In this document: positions 11,072 to 22,069 of the stretch, in pieces
How positions within the stretch are numbered: position 1 is the first letter of the stretch
How the letters are laid out: the number at the start of each line of letters is the position of its first letter
NCBI RefSeq assembly: GCF_028640845.1
Contig: NC_080540.1
Span: forward strand, 96,770,061 to 96,834,060
From: Ahaetulla prasina
Lineage: Eukaryota > Chordata > Lepidosauria > Squamata > Colubridae
Length of the DNA: 64,000 nucleotides
Direction of reading: 5' to 3'
Notes under the pieces: model-generated
The model's database searches: none
What the model saw: the letters and a program-made list of their open reading frames with translations, nothing else
What the model was told of the DNA's origin: nothing
Made by a program: the position numbers and the translations under genes

Positions 11072-12599
11072 CACTGTGTGCACAATTATTAGGCGAGCTG
11101 TATTTTTGAGGATTAATTTTGTTATTGAACAACTACAGTACTCTCGGTCAATCCAAAATGTTAATAAACCTCAAATCTGAATATTTAAGAAAGTAAAAGT
11201 GAGTTTATTGTTTTCTTAGGAGAATATCTATGTGTGCACAATTATTGGGCAACTATTCATATGCAAAATTATTATGCGACTAAATAAAAAATAAAAAATT
11301 TCTCATCTCAGTCATTTATATTCATCTGTTAAATTGGGAATAATAAACAAGCACTCAAAATTTACAAATAAACATTTCTGATAGTTAAAAAAAAATCAGT
11401 GACCAATATAGCCACCCTTCTTTTCAATAACAGTCATAACCCTTCTATTCATGGAATCTGTCACTTTCTTGATCTGTTGAAAGTCAACATTTTGTGTAGC
11501 AACAGCCACAGCCTCTCAGACACTGTTCAGAGAGGTGTACTATTTTCCTTCACTGTAAATCTCCTGTTTAAAAAGGGCCCACAAGTTCTCAATAGGGTTT
11601 AGGTCAGGTGAGGAAGGGGGGCATGTCATTATTCTTTCATCTTTAAGGCCTTTACTGGATAGCCACACAGTTTGATGCATGCGATGGACCATTGTTATGG
11701 TCTTCTTGAAAGATGCAGACTTTTTCCTGTACCACTGCTTGAAGAAAGTGTCTTCTAAAAACTGGTAGTAGGTTTGGGAATTGATTTTGAGTCCATCTTC
11801 AACCCGAAAAGGTCCAACTACCTCATCTTCAATAATACCAGCCCATACCAGTACCCCACCTACACCTTGCTGGTGTCTGAGTCGAAATGGAGCTCTGTGC
11901 CCGTTACTGATCCAGCCTTGGGCCTATCCATCTGGTATGTCAAGAGTCACTCTCATCTCATTAGTCATTGAAAAATCTGTCTTCAGATATTTCTTGACCC
12001 AGTCTTGTCATTTCAACTTATAGGTCTTGTTCAGTAGTGGTCAGGTTTCAGCCTTCTTACCTTGGCCATGTCTCTGACTACTCAACACCTTGTACTTCTG
12101 GGCACTCCAGATACGTTGAAGTTCTGAAATATGACAGCACTGGAGGATAATGGGTCTCTGGCAGCTTTGTGCTTGATTTTTCTCAAATCTTTGGCAGTTA
12201 AGGTGTGTCTTTGTTTTCTCAACATGTTTCTCCTGACCCTGTTGACTATTTGCAATGAAGTGTTTGATGGTTTTGTGATCACGCCCCAATACCTTAGCAA
12301 TTTCAAGAGTGCTGCATCCCTCTGAAAGACCTTTTACAATTTTTGTCTTTTCAGAGTCAGTTAAATCTCATTTTTAGCTCATTTTGCCTGAGGAAAAGAA
12401 GCTGCCTAATAATTATGCATACCTTGATATAGGGTGTTGACTCCTTAGGCTACACCCTCCCTCATTACACAAATACACATCACCTGATCTGCTTATATCC
12501 ACTAAGCATTCAAGTTTATACAGTTTAGAGGTGGAAAATATGCATACAAAGGGTTATATGGTAAAACCACTCACATGCCTAATAATTGAGCACATGATG
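11072..12599 (-). mobile_element. Tc1-like DNA transposon, full-length but decayed
   Basis: About 1.53 kb, bounded by TA dinucleotides (11,070-11,071 and 12,600-12,601). The ends are inverted repeats: cactgtgtgcacaattatta on the left and catcatgtgctcaattatta read from the right. Second internal copies of the same motif lie at 11,235 and about 12,400. The transposase gene is on the minus strand. Size, TA target site and protein motifs agree with Tc1/mariner; the exact family is not assigned. Confidence 0.92.
11400..12380 (-). pseudogene. Tc1-like transposase pseudogene
   Basis: Read on the minus strand, an N-terminal helix-turn-helix region is visible (LGRDHKTIKHFI at about 12,260). A segment with GPSHAS (about 11,670) matches the second catalytic block, but its acidic residue region is altered. 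The third block, SPDLNPIENLW at 11,575-11,614, is preserved. At least three frameshifts and several stops separate these pieces. No active protein can be made. Neighbours are only the element's own ends. Confidence 0.85.
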
Positions 12600-12601
12600 T
12601 A

Positions 12602-12900
12602 GTCCTCTCTTTCTTGATTTATGTTATTCTAATCTAATTTTAATGTTAGGTCTTTTACTGGCACGAGATCTCAACATAGTCTTTTAATGATGCTTTTTAT
12701 GTTCTGCTGCTGGAATTAAAATGCATATGTTGGTTCAGCAGGATTCTCCCAACATTTTGGCATCTTTCTTACAGGCAAAGAATCCATGGTTTCAAAAAGT
12801 CACATATTATGTACATTTAAAAGGATTATATACTACTAATAATATATACACAATGAATTTAATTAAATTTATTACTTCTTTATAGTGGTGTTTCTTTCCA
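12602..12900. other. No recognised feature
   Basis: Short unique AT-rich interval between the Tc1-like element and a SINE. Confidence 0.5.
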
Positions 12901-12904
12901 TTTC

Positions 12905-13110
12905 TATTAGCAATAGCAATAGCACTTAGATTTATATAGTGTCCCACAGTGCTTGGGGGCAGTTTACAATGTCAACATATTGCCCTCAGCTATCTGGGTC
13001 CTCATTTTACCAACCTTGGAAGGATGGAAGACTGAGTCACCCTTGAACCCCATTAGGATTGAACTCCAGGCTGTGGGCAGAGTTAGCCTACAATGCTGCA
13101 TTCTAATGTT
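12905..13110 (-). mobile_element. SINE-like repeat with L2-like tail
   Basis: The left end has an agcaatagcaatagc repeat followed by ttatatagtg, like the end of L2 3' UTRs in this window. The body contains ttggaaggatggaagactgagtc and gaactccaggctg, a pattern I know from abundant squamate short repeats. A degenerate tRNA-like head would lie at the right (tgctgcattctaat). Family name not assigned. Confidence 0.5.
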
Positions 13111-13637
13111 TATGGCATCAATTAGTAAATTAGTATTATTTACACTAATACCTCATATGATTTTACTAGGGTCATAGGACACAATATTGGCCTGGATTAA
13201 AAGCTTCTATTTAATGTTGTTCCTTTCAAATATCAGCAAAAGTGTCACAATATAGTCATTCTATACCAATACTAATTCAAGCAATAAGCAATTAATTGAC
13301 TAAATGCCATTAGACAGATGTCAACTCTTAATGATTGTATAGATTTTCTCCACAATGATCTATCCCCAACTTGTCTTTCAGATCTTAATGGTGCTGTAAT
13401 TGAGCACAAAGTGCAAAGTACAAACAAAAACTGTATTTTGGGTGGTATCCAACACTTCAATGCTGGAAACCTGTCTATCTATAAAGACTTTTGAATATCT
13501 CCTTGTTGCATCTTCTCAAATCTACTCCAAGGGACCCAATATTTTGGAGAAGGTTTGGGGGTATGTAAGGACTGCAGCGGAGAAGTAGAATTACTTTTTC
13601 CTGACTCCTTAGGAGAAAAATATTCCGCCTTCTACAT
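13111..13637. other. No recognised feature
   Basis: Unique AT-rich DNA; no repeat or exon recognised. Confidence 0.5.
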
Positions 13638-13792
13638 CAGGGATGGGCAATAAAATTTTCCCAGGGGTTACATGAGAAACTGGGACTGTTGTAGAGAGCC
13701 ACTGCTCCGTGTTGCTGCGTCCCCACCATGGACCAGAGAGAGACAGTCAAAGGGATGGATGTGGCTCATGGGCCATCAAATGCCCAGGTCTG
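13638..13792 (+). mobile_element. Probable hAT MITE
   Basis: It starts cagggatgggcaa and ends tgcccaggtctg, giving imperfect inverted ends with CAG...CTG termini. The 8-bp flanks (ttctacat and ttttttag) match at only four positions, so the duplication is not convincing. Confidence 0.45.
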
Positions 13793-13809
13793 TTTTTTAG
13801 GTATAAAAA

Positions 13810-13880
13810 GCCTTCCTTCCTTCCTTCCTTCCTTCCTTCCTTCCTTCCTTCCTTCCTTCCTTCCTTCCTTCCTTCCTTCC
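13810..13880 (+). repeat. (CTTC)n microsatellite
   Basis: About seventeen uninterrupted cttc units. Confidence 0.97.
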
Positions 13881-14190
13881 CCTTTTCAAATACAATAATT
13901 TTTTATTACTTGAAGGTATAATTATGTATTAATTTCCTATTTGTGTAATGGGAATTATTTCAATTAGTGTGTGCATTTTTAGAATTGTAATTTTTTTTAA
14001 TTAATTTTCACATGGATGCCTGCGTGCGCATGCAGGCACACACACACACAAACTGAGTTCTCATAGTATAGTAACCCAAGTTCACATAGTATGGTAAGCT
14101 ATTACTGAATGTAGCTTGATTGATTTTAGCTTAGTATCTTACATACATTCTCAGTTATTGTGGTTTACAAACATAGGTTATGGTCTAGCA

Positions 14191-14239
14191 CAGGTATGAA
14201 ATCTAAAAATTTTCCCTACCGGTTCTGTGGGCGTGGCTT
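14191..14239 (+). mobile_element. hAT MITE, left part (host of a solo LTR)
   Basis: Starts caggtatgaaatc, close to the MITE end at 47,863 (caggggtgaaatc), and continues with ccggttctgtgggcgtggctt. It is interrupted at 14,239 by an LTR and resumes at 14,664. Its right terminus is lost around 14,711. Confidence 0.7.
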
Positions 14240-14657
14240 TGTGGGAGTGATGTCCTTGTAGCCCTGTGTAGGCTGCCATGCAGCTGTACCATGTGGGCAA
14301 AAGCAGAGAACAAAGAAGAAACCTGAGCAGCCACCTCATGGCAGAGAACAAAGAAGAAACTTGAGTAGCCATCTCATGGCAAAACTCCTCCCAAAAATTA
14401 CAGGCTTCCTCCCAAAATCATAGGCTTGTAGATGTGCTTGCAGTCACGTACTCATATGTTGATTATATGCTAATATGTAACCTCCCCTGCTTACCTTTTG
14501 TAACCACCCACTTTTACCTAAACACAATAAAAGGGGGCTTTGGAATTTGCTCTGGGCTTTTTCTCATCCCAGACATGCTCTAGGCTCTCACCCCGAGAAG
14601 TCCTTGCGTCTGTCGTTCATTAGCGGCCTTCATGAGAAGCCCACCAGATAATCGGCA
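14240..14657 (+). mobile_element. Solo LTR of an endogenous retrovirus-like element
   Basis: The 418-bp LTR begins TGTGGGAGTG and ends AATCGGCA. It is flanked by the 6-bp direct repeat tggctt (14,234-14,239 and 14,658-14,663). A poly(A) signal, aataaa, lies at 14,526, followed by a GT-rich and T-rich segment of R/U5 character. There is an internal near-duplicate block (ggcagagaacaaagaagaaac, twice between 14,300 and 14,370). No internal retroviral sequence is present, so it is a recombined solo LTR. It lies inside a hAT MITE. Confidence 0.85.
14526..14531 (+). promoter_or_regulatory. LTR poly(A) signal
   Basis: AATAAA inside the solo LTR, 132 bp before its right end, at the position expected for the R region. 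Confidence 0.75.
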
Positions 14658-14711
14658 TGGCTTAATTAGTGGGCATGGCTTGGTGGTCAGATGACTGGGT
14701 GGGCGTGGCCA
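14658..14711 (+). mobile_element. hAT MITE, right part after the LTR
   Basis: The sequence tggcttaattagtgggcat followed by ggtgggcgtggcc continues the MITE interior seen at 53,640-53,690. The usual 3' end (tctccagaac...) is absent. Confidence 0.65.
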
Positions 14712-14754
14712 ATAACAATAAATAATAAAAATAATAAACAAAGTATAAAAAACA

Positions 14755-15016
14755 ATAAGAGGTACCAAAAACCAACTTTCACACTTTACACACACACCAC
14801 AACACACCACAACACAACTGACTCACATACAATGTAAAAGCAGCTGCACTTCACACAGCCACAAAAAGCTCAAAAACCAACTTTCACACTTTACACACAC
14901 ACACCTCTCTCTCTCACACACACACACAAATTCCACATACAGCTTTCTGAGATTTTGTGTGTTTGTGTAGTTAAAGTGAAACACTACAGAAACACCAAAT
15001 CTCAGAAAGCTGCACA
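14755..15016. repeat. Direct repeats, CA-rich tracts and a 28-bp hairpin
   Basis: The block accaactttcacactttaca occurs at about 14,770 and 14,878, roughly 108 bp apart, each followed by a CA-rich run. Then an imperfect inverted repeat: agctttctgagatttt... (14,941-14,970) and its complement (14,984-15,011) around a 13-bp loop. The family is not identified. Confidence 0.7.
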
Positions 15017-15056
15017 AATATTTTATTTTATTATTTTATTTTATTTTATTTTATTG
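15017..15056 (+). repeat. (ATTTT)n tract
   Basis: About seven atttt units with one interruption, followed by ggacttcaaatcccagaatt, a motif also seen in the MITE at 60,251. Confidence 0.85.
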
Positions 15057-15221
15057 TGGACTTCAAATCCCAGAATTCCTCAGCCAGCAAAGCCAGCCAG
15101 TTGATCACCAAGGAAATAGATTAGCTACAGTTTGATTCCGTCTGGCTGAAAGTGAAACTGCTTTCGGGCTGGAAAAAGAGCCATGCGTTCATTAGTAATC
15201 AGGAAAGTGCCTTAGAATCTC

Positions 15222-15263
15222 TACTCTTACTTGTAGAAAACATGTTTTCTACAAGTAAGAGTA
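15222..15263. repeat. Perfect 42-bp palindrome, no spacer
   Basis: The 21-bp half (tactcttacttgtagaaaac plus one base) is followed directly by its exact reverse complement, centred between 15,242 and 15,243. It could extrude as a cruciform or form a snap-back hairpin. Flanking sequence is not symmetrical. Confidence 0.97.
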
Positions 15264-15569
15264 CAAGTAAGGTTCTGCTGATGAGGAACTCAGGTGAGAT
15301 TGCTAGAGGAGACTTTTAATTTTTTTTTTTAAAGTTTAAAGTCTCTGCCGATTTCAGCTGAGGGGTGGGATCCTCAAAGGCTTTTTTTTTTTTTTATCCT
15401 CCTCCTTTGTTTATCTGCTATTAAAAAGCAGATTTTAAACTTTATTCTTGCAATAAGGCTTCATGGCTATGATTTCATATTGTTTTTGTTACTAGGTTTC
15501 ATTATAAATATGTAGATTATACGTTCCTGTGCAATTATGGTTCTATAAGTATATTTTTAATTGTTATAC
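15264..15569. other. No recognised feature
   Basis: AT-rich unique DNA with two poly-T runs. Confidence 0.5.
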
Positions 15570-15973
15570 AAATAGTCCTTACTTAATGCTCAATTGTTTA
15601 GTGACCATTCAAAGTTATTACGGTTTTGCAAAAAGTGACTTCTGATTGGTCCTCGCACTTACGACTGTTGTAGCATCCTTGCAGTTTTTGTGATTGTAGT
15701 TTGAGTTTTTGGTAACCATCACACATTTACAACATTCTGCAGTCATGTAATCATCATTTGTGACCTTCCCAGACAGCTTCCGACAAGCAAAGATACTATC
15801 AGGAGGCCATAAGTCACGGTTATGTGAGGTCTCACTTAACGACACTGGGGGAATTGCTTAATGACCATATTATCAAAAATGGTCAAAAACAAGTGTGGTC
15901 ATGTGATGCCTTGCTTGATGTCCAGACCTCTTAATTTTCCAGTCCTTATTGTGCTCATAAGTCAAGGACTGCT
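15570..15973 (-). mobile_element. TIR element, 'cgacttatgac' family
   Basis: About 400 bp with imperfect inverted ends: tagtccttacttaatg at the left and cataagtcaaggactgc at the right. The interior parallels the copy at 50,408 in reverse orientation (cattcaaagttattacgg and a cacttacgac block). Nonautonomous; superfamily not assigned. No clear target-site duplication. Confidence 0.6.
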
Positions 15974-18639
15974 TATATATTGTATTGCTATTGCTATATA
16001 ATGTTAACATAATGAATGTTTACAGGGAAAAAAGAACTCTTAATAAAGGTTGTGTTCAAAATTTACTGGCAATTTGTTCCTTTAGGCCTTTAGACCTCTA
16101 CTAAAATATATGACAATTTTATGATCCTAGATTTCCAGGTTCTTTGAGGAAAGCCCTGAAAATGTTTAGGGAAATCCCCACTGCTGAAATCAATTTCAAG
16201 CCAGTTTCAGTATAATAGAGCTTAAATGAAATAGATGAAAGCAACAACGCTTTTCTTTTGGGTATGAGACAGAAACCTGCAAAGCCAAATTGTATTAATG
16301 AATAACAAAGAAGAGTTTGTGTTTGGGTGAGATTTGGAGAGGCATCTTTTGAAACAAAACACGTCAAAATGTCTACTGCCCTACAATTAATAGACTAGTT
16401 AAGCCATGGGAATTAAGCTATGGTTTCTCTTTGCCACTAATTAAAGTCAGAAGTTGGCTTCTGCTTTGAGGTAGGCCAGAAAGCAAAAGATGTTCCTTGT
16501 GTAGGACTGTATCACTCTGATATTTGTTTCATCTATTTGGTTGAAGGTCATTTTTTATTGACCTTCACAAATCTAGTGGGAGGCTACTCTACTGATGTAG
16601 AGTTTGTTTGATAAGTGATGGCTGTGGGAAATATATCATATCTTCTGGTACATTTATTTAATGAGCTTTGGATATTGGTCCTCCAAGCTCATCTCGAAAG
16701 TCAGCCCATTTAAAAACTGGCTGAATTATACCCGAGTGACTTTCACTTATACCATTTCGGCTTGTGTGCCAGAGGGTAAGCTACACAAATCTCTGAATAA
16801 TAAGAGCACTCAAATGTTTTTAAGGGAGGGTGGGGGGTGGAATTGAATTCATTAATAATTAATAAAATATTTAATTATTATGCCCTCTGAGCTTCAATTC
16901 CTAGGGGCAAAACTACAATGTACTCGGTGCCAAATTCTGACTTCCAATTTCCTGAAAGCTTTCTTCCCCTGTAAAAGAAGCTTTCTCTCCCTTATTCATG
17001 AGGTACTGTTGACATTGTGCTGGTGTCTTGGGCTTACCTTCTCTGTTGTGATATGATGAGGAGAACTGTTTGCTTCCCGAGTTGCACATCTCTTCACTTT
17101 TCATTCTTCCTAATTGGAAAAAGTCTTATGAAGAAGTCTCCCAAACTTATTTTCCCTTAGGATTTAGTTGAACACCGGAAGACTGTAGATTAATTCCGAA
17201 CCAAATTAAAATCCTACACTTTCAAGGTTTTTTTTTAACTCCCCTTGAAAAGAAGCAGAGATTTTTTTCAAAATTCAAATGCAGTTAAAAAAAATTAAGA
17301 AAAATCCAGAAAGAAGATTATTGGACGTTATTTCTCATTTATTTCCTTTTTTCTTTTCAGCAATTACCTGATTATATTATGTAGTCATTCTTTCTATTGA
17401 GAAGGTACAGTTGAAATTTAATGGAGAGTACTTCATATAATTTGACACATATTTAAGGTTAAAACAATAATAATGAGAAAAGAGAGCTTTTAATTTCATA
17501 TCTCCTTAAAGTTTTACTAGATTTTTCCTACAGGAAAAAAAATAGCATATTATGTCACTCGTGAGACAATTTTTTTCTCTACTTGGTTTATAAATCAAAA
17601 ATGTCTCCAAGCCCAGCCTCCCCTTGAAATGGGCAACCAAAGATCCACATCTTTCCTCAGTGAGATAAGCATTTTGAGCTCCCTCAAAATCTTAATGCCT
17701 TCTCTTGCCTTCATTATTATCAAGAAGGCAGTCTTGTTGCTTCTCCTATAAAAAGAATACAATGAATACAATAAAATAATTAATTGATTCATAGCAGCTT
17801 TATAACTGGGATACAGTTGCTCCAGAGCAGTACTCTTACCTAGAAATTGTGTTTGTTTGACTTTTCATTTCCCTTTTGGAGTAAGGATTCATTTGTGCAG
17901 AGACAGTCAGCAATGCAGCTTACCCTTTCTCCATCTTCTCCAAAGGCACTTTCCCCCTCAATTTGCAACACATTAGTTCCATAGTGATAAATAATGGATA
18001 AAAATAATGTTCCTAATAGAGTGTCTGTGCATGCTACAGTACTCAACACACTGATTGTGTTTAAAATAAAATAAGGTTGGGTAGCAGGTTGGCTTTGATT
18101 CAAAATAACATCTTCAGAGCGTGCAGGAGCACAAATATAGCACCTGGCTGAAGCTGGTTAAACCGCTGTGATGCAGCACACAGCAAACCATGTGAAAATG
18201 TTTTACATCTGAAATTTGGGTCAGTGTTATTTTATATCGCCGTTTAAGGAGGCCTCTCCTTGCCTTTCTCTCCTTGGTTCCAAAAATAATTCCTGACACA
18301 CACAAACCCTCTGAGAAGTTGTAAGTATGAGCCTCTGCTCAAGAACAGGCTGAAACATCTGCAAAATTTAGTGGTAGCCTTTAAGAATCAGGAAGGCAGC
18401 TTCAGCAAATGTTCATCTAAAACCTTGATGTTTGCTTAGTAAGTTTGCAACTTACCAGGTTTCTAAAAATGTTAAGCCTTTTCATTTCTAAACATGAAAC
18501 CTTAATATCCTCCTATCTAGGTCAAGCTGGGAAAATTGAAGATTTAAATTCATACAGTTCAGCAAGTTATGTAGTTGTATATATAAGGGTATATGTAGTC
18601 ATATATAAGGGTAAAGTTAGTAAAGTGAAGGAATTGTAC
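15974..18639. other. No recognised feature
   Basis: 2.7 kb of AT-rich DNA without recognisable repeat or exon. Open frames up to 87 codons (for example 17,840-18,103 on the minus strand) have no family resemblance. Confidence 0.5.
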
Positions 18640-19275
18640 AGATACAGTCCTAGTGGACAACCATTTAGATATGAGCCAGCAGTGTGCAGCAGCTGCTAAA
18701 AAAGCCAACACAGTTCTGGACTGCATAAACAGAGGGATAGAATCAAGATCATATGAAGTGTTAGTGCCACTTTATAATGCTTGGTAAGGCCACATTTGGA
18801 ATACTGCATTCAGTTTTGGTCGTCGCGATATAAAAAAGATGCTGAGACTCTAGAAAGAGTGCAGAGAAGAGCAACAAAAATGATTAGGGGACTGGAGGCT
18901 AAAACATATGAAGAACGGTTGCAGGAACTGGGTATGTCTAGTTTAATAAAAAAGAAGGACTAGGGGAGACATGATAACAGTGTTCCAATATCTCAGGGGT
19001 TGCCACAAAGAAGAGGGAGTCGGGCTGTTCTCCAAAGCACCTGAGGGTGCTTCAAGAAGCAATGGGTGGAAACTGATCAAGGAGAGAAGCAACTTAGAAC
19101 TTAGGAGAAATTTCCTGACAGAACAATTAATCAGTGGAACAACTTGCCTCCAGAAGTTGTGAATGCTCCAACACTGGAAATTTTTAAGAAAATGTTGGAT
19201 AACCATCTTTCTGAGATGGTGTAGGGTTTCCTGCCTGGACAGGGGGTTGGACTAGAAGGCCTCCAAGGTCCCTCC
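18640..19275 (+). mobile_element. CR1 LINE 3' end
   Basis: It encodes the C-terminal part of the CR1 reverse-transcriptase protein: [64 protein letters not shown]. Then comes the CR1 3' end (gttggactagaaggcctcc) and an ATT/GTT-rich tail. A frameshift near 18,953 and a deletion in the C-terminal block, where FLTVRTINKWNNLP reads FLTEQLISGTTCL, mark it as dead. Strongly 5'-truncated. Confidence 0.93.
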
Positions 19276-19365
19276 CAACTCTGTTGTTATTATTGTTATT
19301 ATACACAAAAAATTTGAAATGGGAGTATATACACCAGTAGATATAGATTTTCTGTTCTCCAATCT

Positions 19366-19425
19366 ATCTCCTTCCTTCCTTCCTTCCTTTCTTCCTTCCT
19401 TCCTTCCTTTCTTCCTTCCTTCTCT
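19366..19425 (+). repeat. (CTTC)n microsatellite, interrupted
   Basis: cttc units with ctttcttc interruptions. Confidence 0.9.
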
Positions 19426-19429
19426 AAAT

Positions 19430-21300
19430 TAGGTATGATTGATTAACATACTTGCTCTATTCATGTTTAATTTGGAAATTACAATAACAATGTTTTCTGA
19501 ATGACGAGTTTTGTTTCCTGCTACCTCTGTTTTATCATGCGGTGCTATGCTACTCCAGAATTGCCCCCCCCCCAGATTTTTTAAAAACTGAGTCAACCAG
19601 AAAAAATATTGACAGTTGTAATGCAACACATTTAAGGACTGAACAGGGGAATATTCCATTTTTGGAAGGGAGAGGGAAATAATTCTCATACCTGATTTTT
19701 CAGAAGCATGAGATGGAAAAAACAAACATTGCTTCCCCATCAGGTAGAATTTCTTCCTCAAACATAATCTCCTTCATAAAAAAACCTCATATTGTTGGTT
19801 TTTTTGCCAAATCAACAGTTAATAAACATTTAATAAAAGCAGATCAAAATGGAATGGTAATTATTTATTATTCTTATTTCTACATGATGTAGCTTCTAAG
19901 ATTCTGGATCCAAAGCTACCCACTATGTAATGAATTGAATTTAAAATTGTTTCATAATACATGGAGAGTTTCATACATTAAACAAAATTGATATGAAATA
20001 ATGTGAATGGAGATAGAAAGGTTCAACCTCATTAATTTGTTTGTCTGGGGAATTGTGGGAAGGAACAAAAGGAATCAATTTACTGAATGGCCTAAATAAA
20101 TATCTAATAGAAAGATACATTCTGAGTTTAAATGGAAATGGTAAATAAAGGGAGGCCCAAATGAGTGCAAATATAAATAGGCAACAATTACAGAGGACTG
20201 CTAGGCTGAATGGACCTTAATTTTCATATTAAATCAAAATGTATAAGTATCATAAATTAAAGACAAAGGGTAGCAAAAAAGAAGAAGAAGAGGAAGATCA
20301 TTATTTACAACTCATTTATTATTCCTACTAGCTCATTTATCATCTCAATTTGATTTGAAATAAATTAAAATGAAGGGCTATGATTCATTGGCATGGAGAT
20401 CATCTGCAACCTAATATTCCACACCAAATATTATAATTTGCATTACCATAAAAAGATGGAATGTTTTCCCCATTTTCCTACTCTGATGTAAACAATTTGA
20501 CAAACAACATTAAGTGCATTAATATATGAAAGAATGTGCACTGCTAGCATTTTGAGTATTTACTCTATTTGTCAGCCTTTATAATATGCTATGGCTATAA
20601 TACACTATACACTACACACATACACAGTATGTATATTCTTTAATGTCTGTGCATCTCTTATTAAATTCTCTAGAAAAGATTGCTTAAAACTCACAGGTGT
20701 CCACAAGAAATATTGGCAATTTTTAAAAAATGGATTAGATACAAGTAAATAAGATACACTCACAAGCAAATCTTTGCAAAGGAGTATAGTTAATTGTATA
20801 ATATAATATACTCTGAAAGTTTGTGATGATAATTGTTATTTGAATAGTTGGAAAGCTAAGATTCCTTTCAAAATCGGAAAATACTTTTAGATTCCTCTTA
20901 ATGTTGCATTACTACTTTTCATTTTCCAGTTTTGGATGTCTTGCTGCTAGTTTGGCTTTTTAAGAAATATAATTGTCAAAGATCTTTGCCAGTTACACAA
21001 ATTGTCCATGGCATTTTCTTCCTTATTCAGTTGAAATTTTTGGCACTTGTAAGCAATTAAAAATTAAGGTTCATCCCAGTCAGAATTCAATTTATATGCA
21101 GTGATTTTTAACAACCTGGAGATTGAAAGTCATCCAGTATGGAAAGATGTGTCCCCATTCAGCAGCCAAGTATTTCTTTCCAAGCCTGAGGTAAAGAAAG
21201 TATAGTTAAAAGAAGGTTACAAATACCATATCTAGTATAAGAGGAGCTAACTAGCTCCTAAATTAATTTAGCTAAATGTCATATTCCTTTACAAGGGTCT
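19430..21300. other. No recognised feature
   Basis: AT-rich unique DNA; a poly-C run lies at 19,564-19,573. No repeat family or exon recognised. Confidence 0.5.
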
Positions 21301-21308
21301 CTCTATAT

Positions 21309-21814
21309 CAGCGGTTCTCAACCTGTGGGTCGCGACCCCATTGGGGGTCGAATGACGATTTGCCAGGGGTCACCTAAGACCATTGGATATATGGGAACTA
21401 TACTTGCGAGCCGAAGAATCGCGCTCCAATGGTTGACTCCACACGCCAGTTGCAGGCTCTTCAAATCGCTAGCCGAATTCGGCTTCAGGCGCGATGAATT
21501 AAAAAAGAGAGAAATCTTTGCTCTGATGTCTCCCTCTCAAGCCAGCTGCAATCACTCCCAATCGCTAGCCTAATTTGGCTTCAGGCACGATAAACTTAAT
21601 AGGGAAGGAGTTTCCGCTTTAATATCTCCATCCTCAAGGCAATCGTAAGCAGTTCAGATCGCTAGCCAATACGGCTTCAGGCGCGATAAATTCAAAACAA
21701 AAATAATTTTACGGTTGGGGTCGCCACATCGTGGGGAATTGTATTAAAGGGGTCGCCACATCGTGGGGAATTGTATTAAAGGGGTCGCAGCACTATAAAG
21801 GTTGAGAACCACTG
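21309..21814 (+). mobile_element. hAT element with SPIN/OposCharlie-like ends
   Basis: It begins cagcggttctcaacctgtgg and ends ggttgagaaccactg, an almost perfect inverted terminal repeat. It is flanked by a perfect 8-bp duplication, ctctatat (21,301-21,308 and 21,815-21,822). The subterminal gggtcgcgacccc, the aggggtcacctaagaccat block and the ttttacggttggggtcgcc block match what I know of SPIN-group hATs. The middle has three roughly 100-bp subrepeats centred on atcgctagcc..atttcggcttcaggc. Near the right end a 32-bp unit (gtcgccacatcgtggggaat) is duplicated. No coding capacity. Confidence 0.9.
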
Positions 21815-22069
21815 CTCTATATGTTCAGGCTCTAGATAATCATGGCCTGATAGATCTGTTTCTAATGAAGTTGGACTGATTATACTTTATAACCCTATTG
21901 TGCCAGATTTTTATTCAGCTTCAAAAGATTTATTTTGGAATTTGTACTAATTTCTTCAAGAATAGAATATAATTCTGAAAATGTTTTTTTAGTTTCACTG
22001 CTTGTTGATGTCTTGGTTTTATTTCTTCAGTTCATGAAATTGCATGCTATTTTTTTTTTTTTGAGGATG

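Noticed and set aside
14240..14657. A full endogenous provirus
   Set aside because: Only one LTR is present and the 6-bp duplication closes directly around it; no gag, pol or env remnant is visible.
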